A stretch of DNA of 39,826 nt from Nitrospinaceae bacterium (GTDB taxonomy: Bacteria; Nitrospinota; Nitrospinia; Nitrospinales; JACRGP01): NCBI GenBank assembly GCA_029261575.1, contig JAJDBD010000181.1:1-39826 (forward strand). The letters are read 5' to 3'. Positions 27,639-34,972 of this stretch are shown one piece after another; position 1 is the stretch's first letter; each line of letters opens with the position of its first letter. The position numbers and the translations under genes were made by a program. A model generated the notes under the pieces. It did no database searches, had not been told where the DNA came from, and worked only from the letters and a program-made list of their open reading frames with translations.

Positions 27639-29783
27639 TCATTCCCTGCGCACCAACCAACCCTCTCCTAACAGCGCCAACGCGGCTAACAACAAAAATG
27701 GACCCGCTAAAGGAAAGCTCCCGTCGTCCGCCTGGGCCGCTAAAGAATCCACAGGCTCGATAATTTCCACGGCAGCTCCCGCCAACAGTTTTTGTATTTT
27801 CTCGGGAGATATTTTTTGCGGACGCGATTCCTCCGTATCCAGGTTCACGGTAAAAAATCCGATGGGCGACGCGCCGAGGTCGGGTCGGGTTGAAGCGTTT
27901 TCCGGAGCCGGTTTCAGATTATTCTTTGAAGCGGAATATATCTTGTACACTCCTGGAATGGCCGTGCCCTTAAAAAGAGGCGCGTTAATATCGGCGGCGG
28001 CAAACGTTTTAAACGCTCCCGTCGGGATTTCAACAAACCCCGGCTCGCCCTCGTCCTCCCAGCGATACGCTTCGCCTACCATTAAATCCTTGCGCGCGAT
28101 CGTCCCCAAACCGCGAGCAGCGTATTTCACCCAGCGTTGTATCCAGGGCAGGAACGTGGGCTGAATCGGGAATTCGTTCCAATCCCGATCCAGGGTGGAG
28201 GCGAAGAGAATCGTTTTTCCTTCGCCATAAGTCGATTCGATCAATGCGGGCGTCCCATTGGAAAAACTTATCGGGATGGATAAATTTTTACCTTCCCTCG
28301 GAGACGAACTGAATATCGAATGAAAACGGATGGCCTCCATCTGTTGCCGGGTTTTGGCGTCGAACACTTTTAAAGCCGGATGCGTTTTCTCCTTCAACTT
28401 CATGCGGAACGGTTCGTCGCCGGAGCCGACTTGATTGAGCGCGTCGAGCGTTACCGGGAAAAGGGCGCCCAACTTTTTATTGAAAAATCCGGGGTCCACT
28501 TTATCCCCTAGCGAAACGATCAGACCGCCTCCCTGCAAAACAAATTTTTCAATTTGCCTTTCGTAATCAAACGGCAACTCGTTCACATTGCAAAGTATAA
28601 TCGCGGAAAATTTCCTGATATCCCGGCGCGGAAGCTCCGCAAGTGTGGAGATAGTCGGCTCGATATCGGACGTCGACGAAGCAAAAGGGTTGAGCGCCCG
28701 TTCCAGATAAAATGTCTCGCTCTGATGCGCCACGGTATTGGGATCCCCGTCCACCAACAAAACGTTCAACTTTTGCTCCGGCTGATAAATAAAATAACGC
28801 CGGTTGTCTTCGTTTAAAGAGTCCTCGCCAATTTCCACACGCCCCTCCAAGGGTCCGCCTCCCTGCAAAGGAATGGAAAATTCCACCTCGGAAGAGAGAC
28901 CGGAAAACGCGTCGACCCAGCGGTCTTTAATCTTTTTACCATCCACCCAAAGGGAAACTGGCAGGCGGGAAAGACGTTTTTCAGGAAGCAGGTTGGCAAT
29001 TTTGGCTTTGATCCGGACGGTCCGACGGTTGGCGAGAAATTCCTGGCCTACCTCTATCCCCTGAATCGCGGCGCGATTGATCCCTGAACTTTCCGGAGAA
29101 AAATCCACCACATTAATATTAACCGGCGGAACGCGGGATGGGATTTCTGGAAACTCGTCTTCCGTCCATCCGTTTTTCGCGAGGTCCGTTAAAATAAAAA
29201 TCCGTTTGATTTCCTGCGGCGAGGACTCAAGCAGGTCAAGCGCTTCTTTGACCGCCGGTCCGATCTGAGTCGTCGCAAAGGAAGCCTGGGTCGATTCGAT
29301 CTTTTGCCCGAGCGTTTGCCGGTCCGCGCCCCAGCCTTGCAAGCGTCGGGCGGGCGCGGACGCCAACGCCAGGCCGACGGCGCCGTTAGCCGGTATTTGC
29401 CCAATGGCGTCGGTCAAATATTCGGCGGCCTGGTTGAACAGGCTTTTGCCGTCAACGGTCAGGCGCATGCTGTAGGAGTCGTCCAAAATGAAAACGTTGG
29501 CCGCCGGTTTTGAAGCAAGGAAAACCCCGGTTCCCGTGAAAGAAAATATCGGGTGCGCCAGGCTCAAACTCAACCCGGCCACCGCCAAACATCTAAATAG
29601 TAAAAGCAGTAATCGGTTGGGACGGGAACGGCGTATTGATTTTTTATGCGACGACCGCAACAAATAAACGGCGGAAAACTTTATATGCGTTACCTGCCTT
29701 TTCGTCAGCAAATGAACCAAAACAGGCAAACCGACTCCCAAGAGTCCCAGCATGAAAACCGGCGATATAAAATTCAGGCTCAT
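27639..29783 (-). CDS. BatA-type membrane protein with von Willebrand A domain
   Basis: A 714-residue membrane protein. The N-terminus (MSLNFISPVFMLGLLGVGLPVLVHLL, then RSRPNRLLLLLFRCLAVAGLSLSLA) is the double-membrane-segment domain found at the start of BatA-like proteins. A VWA domain follows, with the MIDAS start DDSYS at residues 101-105. A large periplasmic part contains a glutamine-amidotransferase-like segment (GGGLIVSLGDKVD and YGEGKTILFAST), and the last helix is near the C-terminus (FLLLAALALLGEGWLV). I start at ATG 29783, giving a 4-nt overlap with the upstream DUF58 gene. These proteins usually work with a MoxR ATPase and a DUF58 protein in complex assembly or stress tolerance. 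Confidence 0.83.
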   Translation of the reverse strand: MSLNFISPVFMLGLLGVGLPVLVHLLTKRQVTHIKFSAVYLLRSSHKKSIRRSRPNRLLLLLFRCLAVAGLSLSLAHPIFSFTGTGVFLASKPAANVFILDDSYSMRLTVDGKSLFNQAAEYLTDAIGQIPANGAVGLALASAPARRLQGWGADRQTLGQKIESTQASFATTQIGPAVKEALDLLESSPQEIKRIFILTDLAKNGWTEDEFPEIPSRVPPVNINVVDFSPESSGINRAAIQGIEVGQEFLANRRTVRIKAKIANLLPEKRLSRLPVSLWVDGKKIKDRWVDAFSGLSSEVEFSIPLQGGGPLEGRVEIGEDSLNEDNRRYFIYQPEQKLNVLLVDGDPNTVAHQSETFYLERALNPFASSTSDIEPTISTLAELPRRDIRKFSAIILCNVNELPFDYERQIEKFVLQGGGLIVSLGDKVDPGFFNKKLGALFPVTLDALNQVGSGDEPFRMKLKEKTHPALKVFDAKTRQQMEAIRFHSIFSSSPREGKNLSIPISFSNGTPALIESTYGEGKTILFASTLDRDWNEFPIQPTFLPWIQRWVKYAARGLGTIARKDLMVGEAYRWEDEGEPGFVEIPTGAFKTFAAADINAPLFKGTAIPGVYKIYSASKNNLKPAPENASTRPDLGASPIGFFTVNLDTEESRPQKISPEKIQKLLAGAAVEIIEPVDSLAAQADDGSFPLAGPFLLLAALALLGEGWLVRRE

Positions 29784-30697
29784 TGCTTGTTCAGGCTGTT
29801 GCGTTTTAGAAGGTAATAGCTCAAGGCCTGCTCCAGCGGTTCCGAGGTCTGCAAAAACTCGTAATCGACGCCCAGCGAAGCGCAAATTTTCCCATAGGCG
29901 CTGATTTGATTTTGAATCGCTTCCCGGTAGCTCTCCCGAATCTCGTAGGGATCCAGCCCAATCGGCGGATCGTCTTCCAGCGACTCAAAAACAATCTCGC
30001 CTTCAAAGGGGAGGTTCGCTTCGTCGGGATGCAGGACGTGAAACAGGACGACTTCGATGCCCCGCGCTCTCATCAATTTTAGATTCTTTTCGAGGTCGTC
30101 GTGTTTTAAGAAAAGGTCCGACACCAAAATCACCAGGCTCCGCCCCGGAAGTCGCTCGATTATTTGGCCGATGGCTTCGCCCAGACCGGTATTTCCCGCA
30201 GGTTCCATCGCGGCCAATTCGTTAAGGATGTTTTGGAAATGCGACGGCTTGGATCGGGGAGGAATGCGCCGAACCGCCTGGTCGTTGAACAAAACCAATC
30301 CCGCGGCGTCGAATTGTTTTAAAAAAAGGTAGGACAGGGCCGCCGCCAAAACCTGCGCATAATTCCATTTTGAAACTTCGGCGGAATTTTCTTTAGGCGG
30401 CTGGTAGCCCATGGACCCGCTAGAGTCCAGCATGAGGGTGCATTTAATATTGGTCGACTCCTCGAATTGCTTGACGTGGTACTTGTCGGTTTTACCGACC
30501 ACCTTCCAGTCGATGTGACGAATTTCATCCCCCGGCGAATAATCTTTATACTCGGCGAACTCCACGCTCGACCCTTTGTGCCGGCTTCTATGATGGCCGG
30601 AAAGCAAACCCTCCACCAGGTCCTTGGCCCGAACTTTTAAAAGCGCGACCCTGGAAAATAGTTCCGAACTCTGGAGCAATTGATTTGAGTCGACCAT
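29780..30697 (-). CDS. DUF58-family protein with von Willebrand-type fold
   Basis: A 305-residue protein with the DUF58 signature YSPGDEIRHIDWKVVGKTDKY (about 53-73) and MIDAS-like DSSGS at 91-95. The C-terminal half completes a VWA fold. DUF58 proteins typically act with MoxR-family AAA ATPases, often as chaperones that insert metals or assemble complexes; no MoxR gene is next to it here. I start at ATG 30697 because the longer frame from 30793 runs through promoter sequence, and AGGG lies upstream of this ATG. It overlaps the BatA-like gene by 4 nt and diverges from the M1 peptidase operon. Confidence 0.88.
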   Translation of the reverse strand: MVDSNQLLQSSELFSRVALLKVRAKDLVEGLLSGHHRSRHKGSSVEFAEYKDYSPGDEIRHIDWKVVGKTDKYHVKQFEESTNIKCTLMLDSSGSMGYQPPKENSAEVSKWNYAQVLAAALSYLFLKQFDAAGLVLFNDQAVRRIPPRSKPSHFQNILNELAAMEPAGNTGLGEAIGQIIERLPGRSLVILVSDLFLKHDDLEKNLKLMRARGIEVVLFHVLHPDEANLPFEGEIVFESLEDDPPIGLDPYEIRESYREAIQNQISAYGKICASLGVDYEFLQTSEPLEQALSYYLLKRNSLNKQ

Positions 30698-30727
30698 GAC
30701 AAAAAACCCTGTGCGATGTGGAAAACA

Positions 30728-30757
30728 AATATAAGCGCCGACCGACTGCCTCCGCAA
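30728..30757 (-). promoter_or_regulatory. Possible promoter of the DUF58-BatA unit
   Basis: Leftward TTGCGG (30757-30752), 18 bp, then TATATT (30733-30728). The -10 matches at 5 of 6 positions and the -35 at 3 of 6. Transcription would start near 30721, 24 nt before the DUF58 ATG. Confidence 0.35.
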
Positions 30758-30798
30758 CGTAAAAATCCCCAACCTGCGAGATTTATTGCGCATACAAG

Positions 30799-30826
30799 TT
30801 GACTTTACGGCGAAGGTTTATACAAT
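30799..30826 (+). promoter_or_regulatory. Sigma70-type promoter of the M1-LRR operon
   Basis: TTGACT (30799-30804), a 16-bp spacer, then TACAAT (30821-30826), each 5 of 6. Predicted start near 30833, 26 nt before ATG 30859. This argues against the alternative TTG start at 30799, which is the -35 itself. Confidence 0.6.
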
Positions 30827-30858
30827 CATTGCACCTCAAAACTGTTTTTGGAAATATA

Positions 30859-33471
30859 ATGTCCAGCTCCCGGTACTGCAAATTTCACTATCTTGACGGC
30901 GAATCCCAGCATTGGGCCGTCCTCGACCGAAAAGATTTTGCCTCTAAAGGAGCTCGTCCCCATTTTTTCCCGGACACGCCTCTCCTGCCAAAACATCTTC
31001 GGCTGGAACTCCAATTTGATTGGAAGGAGGAACGGGTTTGGGGCGAAACCACGCACGAACTCGTTGTCAAAGGACGCGACGTCAAGGAAATCCGTTTGGA
31101 CGCCGTGAACCTGGAAATTTCCCGCGTCAGCGTCAACAATCGAAGCACGGGTTTCGACAACGACGGCGAACGCCTGACCATCCCTCTCGCAAAACCGCTC
31201 CCGCCGGGTTCTATTGCCCGGATTAAAATCAAGCACTCCGTCCAGCGTCCGGCGGCGGGGATTTATTTTACGCAACCGGACGAAAATTATCCCAACCGCT
31301 TTAAAACCGTTTGGACCCAGGGGCAAGACGAAGATTCCCGCTATTATTTCCCCTGTCTGGACGAGCCAAATTTCAAGCAGACCACCGAGGCGCTTCTCCA
31401 TTTACCTCCGGGTATGTTCGGCCTTTCCAATGGAAAATTATTGAAAGAAAAACACACTGCTTCGGAATCCTTTTACCATTATAAACTTGACCTTCCTTAT
31501 TCCACCTATCTGTTTTCCATTGTCGCGGGAGAGTTTTCCCAGCATGTCGAAAAATGGGGAAAAGTAGCGGTAAAGTGGCACGTCCAAAAGGGCCGCGAAA
31601 AGGAAGGCAAAAACGCTTTCAAGGACTCCGCCAGAATTTTAAATTTTTTCTCGGACTACACCGGTTACAAATATCCATACGAACATTACACCCAGATCGC
31701 GGTTCCGGATTTCATTTTCGGCGGCATGGAAAACTTTACCGTCACCACGCAAACCGACCTGACCCTCCACGACGACCGGGCGCATCTGGACGGCGACTCC
31801 AACGGACTGGTAGCCCACGAGGCGGCGCACACTTGGTTCGGCAACCTGGTCACGGCCAAAAACTGGGCGCACGCCTGGCTACACGAATCGTTCGCCACCT
31901 ATTTCGACGCCTTGTACACGCAGCATTCAAAAGGCGAAGACGAGTTCCGCTACCAATTGCTGGAAGACTCGGAAACCTATTTTGGCGAAGACGCCCGTTA
32001 CCGTCGGCCCATCGTCACCAATATTTACAAAGAGCCGATTGATTTGTTCGACGCTCATTTGTATCCGGGCGGCGCCGTTCGACTGCATCACCTCAAACAT
32101 TTCGTGGGAGAAAACGAATTCCGCGAAGCGCTCAAAATTTTCCTGAATCGTTTTGAGTTCCAATCGGTCGAGACCGTCGATTTTCTAAGATGCCTGGAGG
32201 AAATCACGGGCCGCAGTTTCGACCCGTGGCTTCATCAATGGATTTACCGGGGCGGATACCCGGTTCTGGAGATCGGATACCAATGGGATTCGAGCCACAA
32301 CATGGCGACAGTCGAAATCAAACAAACTCAAAAGGCCGACAAAAAAGGCGAGGAGTTGTTGTTTGAACTGCCGCTGAAGATCGCCTTTTATAATTCCAAA
32401 AACCGGGAAGTTTTTCCGGTAGGAATAAAAAGTCAGCAGGAAAAATTCAGTTTCCGTTTGAAATCGAAACCTTTGTATTTTCGCCTGGACCCGGATTACG
32501 AATGCCCCTGCAAAAAAGTTTCGCTGGATATTCCCCGGCCCATGTTGCACGAGCAGTTAAAACGCGACGAAGACGTCGTTGGCAGAATCGCCGCCGCCGA
32601 CGCGCTCAAAAAGAAACCCTCCACCGAGGAGATTCGTTTACTGTGCCGACAATTAAAAGCGGAAACCTTTTGGGGCGTCGCCGTGCGTATCGCCGGCGTT
32701 TTAGGCTCCATTGGCGGCGACCTGGCCCGCGACGGTTTGATTCGGGAATTGAAAAGTCCCGACGCTAAAATCAGGGCGGGAATTGCCCGGGCCTTGGGAG
32801 CATTTATCCACGACGAAAAAGTCGCGCGCGCGCTCAAAAAAATCGCCGGCGGCGATCCTTCTTATCGAGTGGAAGCCGCCGCGCTGAATTCTCTGGGAAA
32901 AATCAAAGCTCCCGGCCTGGAGAAATTTTTCGAGGAATCCATCCAACGACCCACGCACAACGGCATGGCGGCCGCCGCCGTCTATCGCGCCATAGGCGAG
33001 CTTGAAGACGAGACCCTGTGGACGCTTTTGCTCAAAGGCGCCGATTATGGGGCGGAACCGAACGCTCGGGTCTTCGCCATGAACGCCATGGCATGCCTGG
33101 CAAAACGCTTTTTGCATCTGAAAGGAGAGGCTCTGGAACGCTTCTTCCGTTTCGCGAAAGAAAATCGCGGGTCCAGCGCCGCAGTCTTTAGAGGAAAACT
33201 CGGAGCCATCCACGGGCTCCAAAAGCTGGACGATCTTTCCGCCGTTCCCGTCCTGCGCCAAATCGCCGCTCAGGAAACCGACGGGCGTTTGAAACGCCGG
33301 GCCGAGGACGCGATTTCCGCCTTGTTCAGTTCCGCCAAAAAACCGCAGGAGTTAAAATCCCTGCAAACGGAAATGGACGATCTTTTAAAAGAAAACAAAT
33401 CCTTCCGGGACCGGCTTGGGATTCTGGAAGAAAAGGATAAATTAAAATCCAAGAAGAGGAAGACTTCATGA
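30859..33471 (+). CDS. M1-family metallopeptidase with HEAT repeats
   Basis: An 870-residue protein. The N-terminal M1 beta-domain (about 30-210) leads to the catalytic domain. The GGMEN exopeptidase motif is at 288-292, and zinc is bound by HEAAH (320-324) and E343. The candidate catalytic Tyr is Y402 (LYPGGA). So the active site is complete. From about residue 560 to 830, alpha-helical HEAT-like repeats follow (VGRIAAADALKK, KIRAGIARALGAF, YRVEAAALNSLGKI and more), then a Lys/Glu-rich coiled-coil tail. It probably cleaves N-terminal residues from peptides in the cytoplasm, since I see no signal peptide. Similar M1-HEAT layouts are known, including TAF2-like ones, but substrates are unclear. 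It overlaps the next gene by 4 nt. Confidence 0.88.
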   Translation: MSSSRYCKFHYLDGESQHWAVLDRKDFASKGARPHFFPDTPLLPKHLRLELQFDWKEERVWGETTHELVVKGRDVKEIRLDAVNLEISRVSVNNRSTGFDNDGERLTIPLAKPLPPGSIARIKIKHSVQRPAAGIYFTQPDENYPNRFKTVWTQGQDEDSRYYFPCLDEPNFKQTTEALLHLPPGMFGLSNGKLLKEKHTASESFYHYKLDLPYSTYLFSIVAGEFSQHVEKWGKVAVKWHVQKGREKEGKNAFKDSARILNFFSDYTGYKYPYEHYTQIAVPDFIFGGMENFTVTTQTDLTLHDDRAHLDGDSNGLVAHEAAHTWFGNLVTAKNWAHAWLHESFATYFDALYTQHSKGEDEFRYQLLEDSETYFGEDARYRRPIVTNIYKEPIDLFDAHLYPGGAVRLHHLKHFVGENEFREALKIFLNRFEFQSVETVDFLRCLEEITGRSFDPWLHQWIYRGGYPVLEIGYQWDSSHNMATVEIKQTQKADKKGEELLFELPLKIAFYNSKNREVFPVGIKSQQEKFSFRLKSKPLYFRLDPDYECPCKKVSLDIPRPMLHEQLKRDEDVVGRIAAADALKKKPSTEEIRLLCRQLKAETFWGVAVRIAGVLGSIGGDLARDGLIRELKSPDAKIRAGIARALGAFIHDEKVARALKKIAGGDPSYRVEAAALNSLGKIKAPGLEKFFEESIQRPTHNGMAAAAVYRAIGELEDETLWTLLLKGADYGAEPNARVFAMNAMACLAKRFLHLKGEALERFFRFAKENRGSSAAVFRGKLGAIHGLQKLDDLSAVPVLRQIAAQETDGRLKRRAEDAISALFSSAKKPQELKSLQTEMDDLLKENKSFRDRLGILEEKDKLKSKKRKTS

Positions 33472-34040
33472 ACAAACCCTTTAACGATGAACCCGTCGAA
33501 ACTCTGATTCCCAAATCATTGAGCGCCGACGGAACCCAACTGGATTTGAGATTGAAATACATTGGGGACGAGGGTTTAAAAATCCTCGTTGGAACGAAAG
33601 GTCTTGAAAACCTCAAGGAACTGAACCTTGAGCGCAACGAAATCACCGACGAGGGAATAAAAGTTTTGGCGCAATCGTCCATCGTGAAGGGCATTAAAGT
33701 CCTGCATCTGGAGAGAAATTCCATAAGCGACGCGGGAGCGGAAGCCATCGCCAATTCTTCAAATTTTTCAAATCTGGAAATCCTCAACCTGTGGAAAAAT
33801 AAAATCGGCTCCGCCGGAGCTACGGAAATCGCCAACGGAATTTTCCTTTCCAACCTCAAATCCCTGGACCTGGCTCAAAACAAGATTGGCGACGAAGGGG
33901 CTACGGCCCTGGCCAAAAGCATGACGCTGGTCGATCTTGAATACCTGGACGTTTTTGGAAACGGGATAGGCGAGGAAGGACAGAAACTTTTGACTCAATC
34001 TGAAAACTTTTCCAAAATGCAGCACCTCACCGTCGAATAA
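33468..34040 (+). CDS. Leucine-rich repeat protein, ribonuclease-inhibitor type
   Basis: A 190-residue protein formed mostly of five or six repeats of about 28 residues. Each reads L-x2-L-x-L-x2-N-x-I-x-D/E-x-G (for example LKELNLERNEITDEGIKVLA, LEILNLWKNKIGSAGATEIA, LKSLDLAQNKIGDEGATALA). This is the RI-like subtype, used for protein binding. There is no signal peptide, membrane segment or catalytic motif. An AGGA precedes its ATG, which overlaps the M1 peptidase stop by 4 nt, so the two are made together and may interact. The first 25 residues are non-repetitive. Confidence 0.85.
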   Translation: MNKPFNDEPVETLIPKSLSADGTQLDLRLKYIGDEGLKILVGTKGLENLKELNLERNEITDEGIKVLAQSSIVKGIKVLHLERNSISDAGAEAIANSSNFSNLEILNLWKNKIGSAGATEIANGIFLSNLKSLDLAQNKIGDEGATALAKSMTLVDLEYLDVFGNGIGEEGQKLLTQSENFSKMQHLTVE

Positions 34041-34051
34041 AGGGCGAACGC

Positions 34052-34726
34052 ATGAAACGTTTTCTAGCTTCCGCAATATTTTTAATATTCCTGGTCGGAG
34101 ACGCCGGGGTGGCGGTCTTTATTCCGGGAGATATTTTTTCAGCCTCCGCGCAACAACAAACCGGCGCCCCACCCAAGAACAACCCGGAAAATTTTCACGA
34201 CGAAAGCGCCAAACAACTTGAAGAGGACAAAAAAAGTATTTTAGATCGGCTGGATGAAATTGTGAGTATCAAGGAGTTCCAAACCAATGTATTCTTTGGA
34301 GGCTTTGCGACAATATTTCTAGCTCTGGCGATCATCTTTATATTGTCTCTATGTTCCAACATGTTTGGAAGCGGTGTTTCCGGCGTAGTCAACAGAGTCA
34401 AATCCCTTTTAGGAATGAATACCGGCCGCCAAACCGGGTTGGTTTCGCCTATAGCGACAGCGGCCAGGGATGATCGCTATCCAACCCGCCAAAGCCCGCC
34501 CAAAAATTCTTCCCCAAAAAAGAAGTTCATGTTTTGCGAAGTGTTGACCAGTTTTGTCAACCCCAGCGTGAAAATGCACGTCGTCCAAAAAGCCCTCACG
34601 GAGCAAAAGAAACACAGCCCTCGCCCCTTGATCGGCGAATTTTTGAAGACTCAAAAACTCGTCACCGACGACGACGTCAGCCGAACGCTGAACATTCAAA
34701 AAAAATACCGCAAACGCAGAAACTAA
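34052..34726 (+). CDS. Membrane protein with GspE-N-like C-terminal segment
   Basis: A 224-residue protein of no family I can name. It begins with a signal-like segment (about residues 1-33, ending ASAQQQ), followed by a polar Gln/Asn/Asp-rich stretch with a helical KQLEEDKKSILDRLDEI. A single membrane helix spans about 80-101, then a basic, Ser/Pro-rich cytoplasmic linker. The last 50 residues (RPLIGEFLKTQKLVTDDDVSRTLNIQKK) resemble the GspE-N/MshEN half-domain, which in some secretion and pilus ATPases binds c-di-GMP; the resemblance is partial. AGGGCG precedes its ATG. It is 11 bp after the LRR gene and closes the M1-LRR operon. Confidence 0.6.
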   Translation: MKRFLASAIFLIFLVGDAGVAVFIPGDIFSASAQQQTGAPPKNNPENFHDESAKQLEEDKKSILDRLDEIVSIKEFQTNVFFGGFATIFLALAIIFILSLCSNMFGSGVSGVVNRVKSLLGMNTGRQTGLVSPIATAARDDRYPTRQSPPKNSSPKKKFMFCEVLTSFVNPSVKMHVVQKALTEQKKHSPRPLIGEFLKTQKLVTDDDVSRTLNIQKKYRKRRN

Positions 34727-34798
34727 AAGTCAGGAAAGCTCGGGCGAGTTCCATCAAGGTAAAGCCCACTCTTCGCCAGAGGGGCGGATGGCGGTCGC

Positions 34799-34869
34799 CT
34801 GTTCCTACGACCCACCTCCTTTGAGGGAAGCCAAACTGGGGAGGTTCGCTGTTTCTCCTATTGGGTCCA
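34799..34869 (+). repeat. Intergenic direct repeat, unit 1
   Basis: Begins CTGTTCCTACGACCCACC and ends CTATTGGGTCCA. It matches 34899-34972 over its length with a few substitutions and 3 bp of indels. It lies between two convergent genes in a 234-bp non-coding gap. Confidence 0.8.
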
Positions 34870-34898
34870 CCACTCGCCGTGGAGGCAGTTTGCGATAA

Positions 34899-34972
34899 CT
34901 GTTCCTGCGACCCACCTCTCCTTTGCAGGGAAGCCAAACGTGGCAGGTTCGCTATTTCTCCTATTGGGTCCA
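34899..34972 (+). repeat. Intergenic direct repeat, unit 2
   Basis: Begins CTGTTCCTGCGACCCACC and starts exactly 100 bp after unit 1. Its last 12 bp overlap the 3' end of the leftward gene at 34961-37597 and provide that gene's stop codon and final residues (WTQ). Confidence 0.8.
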
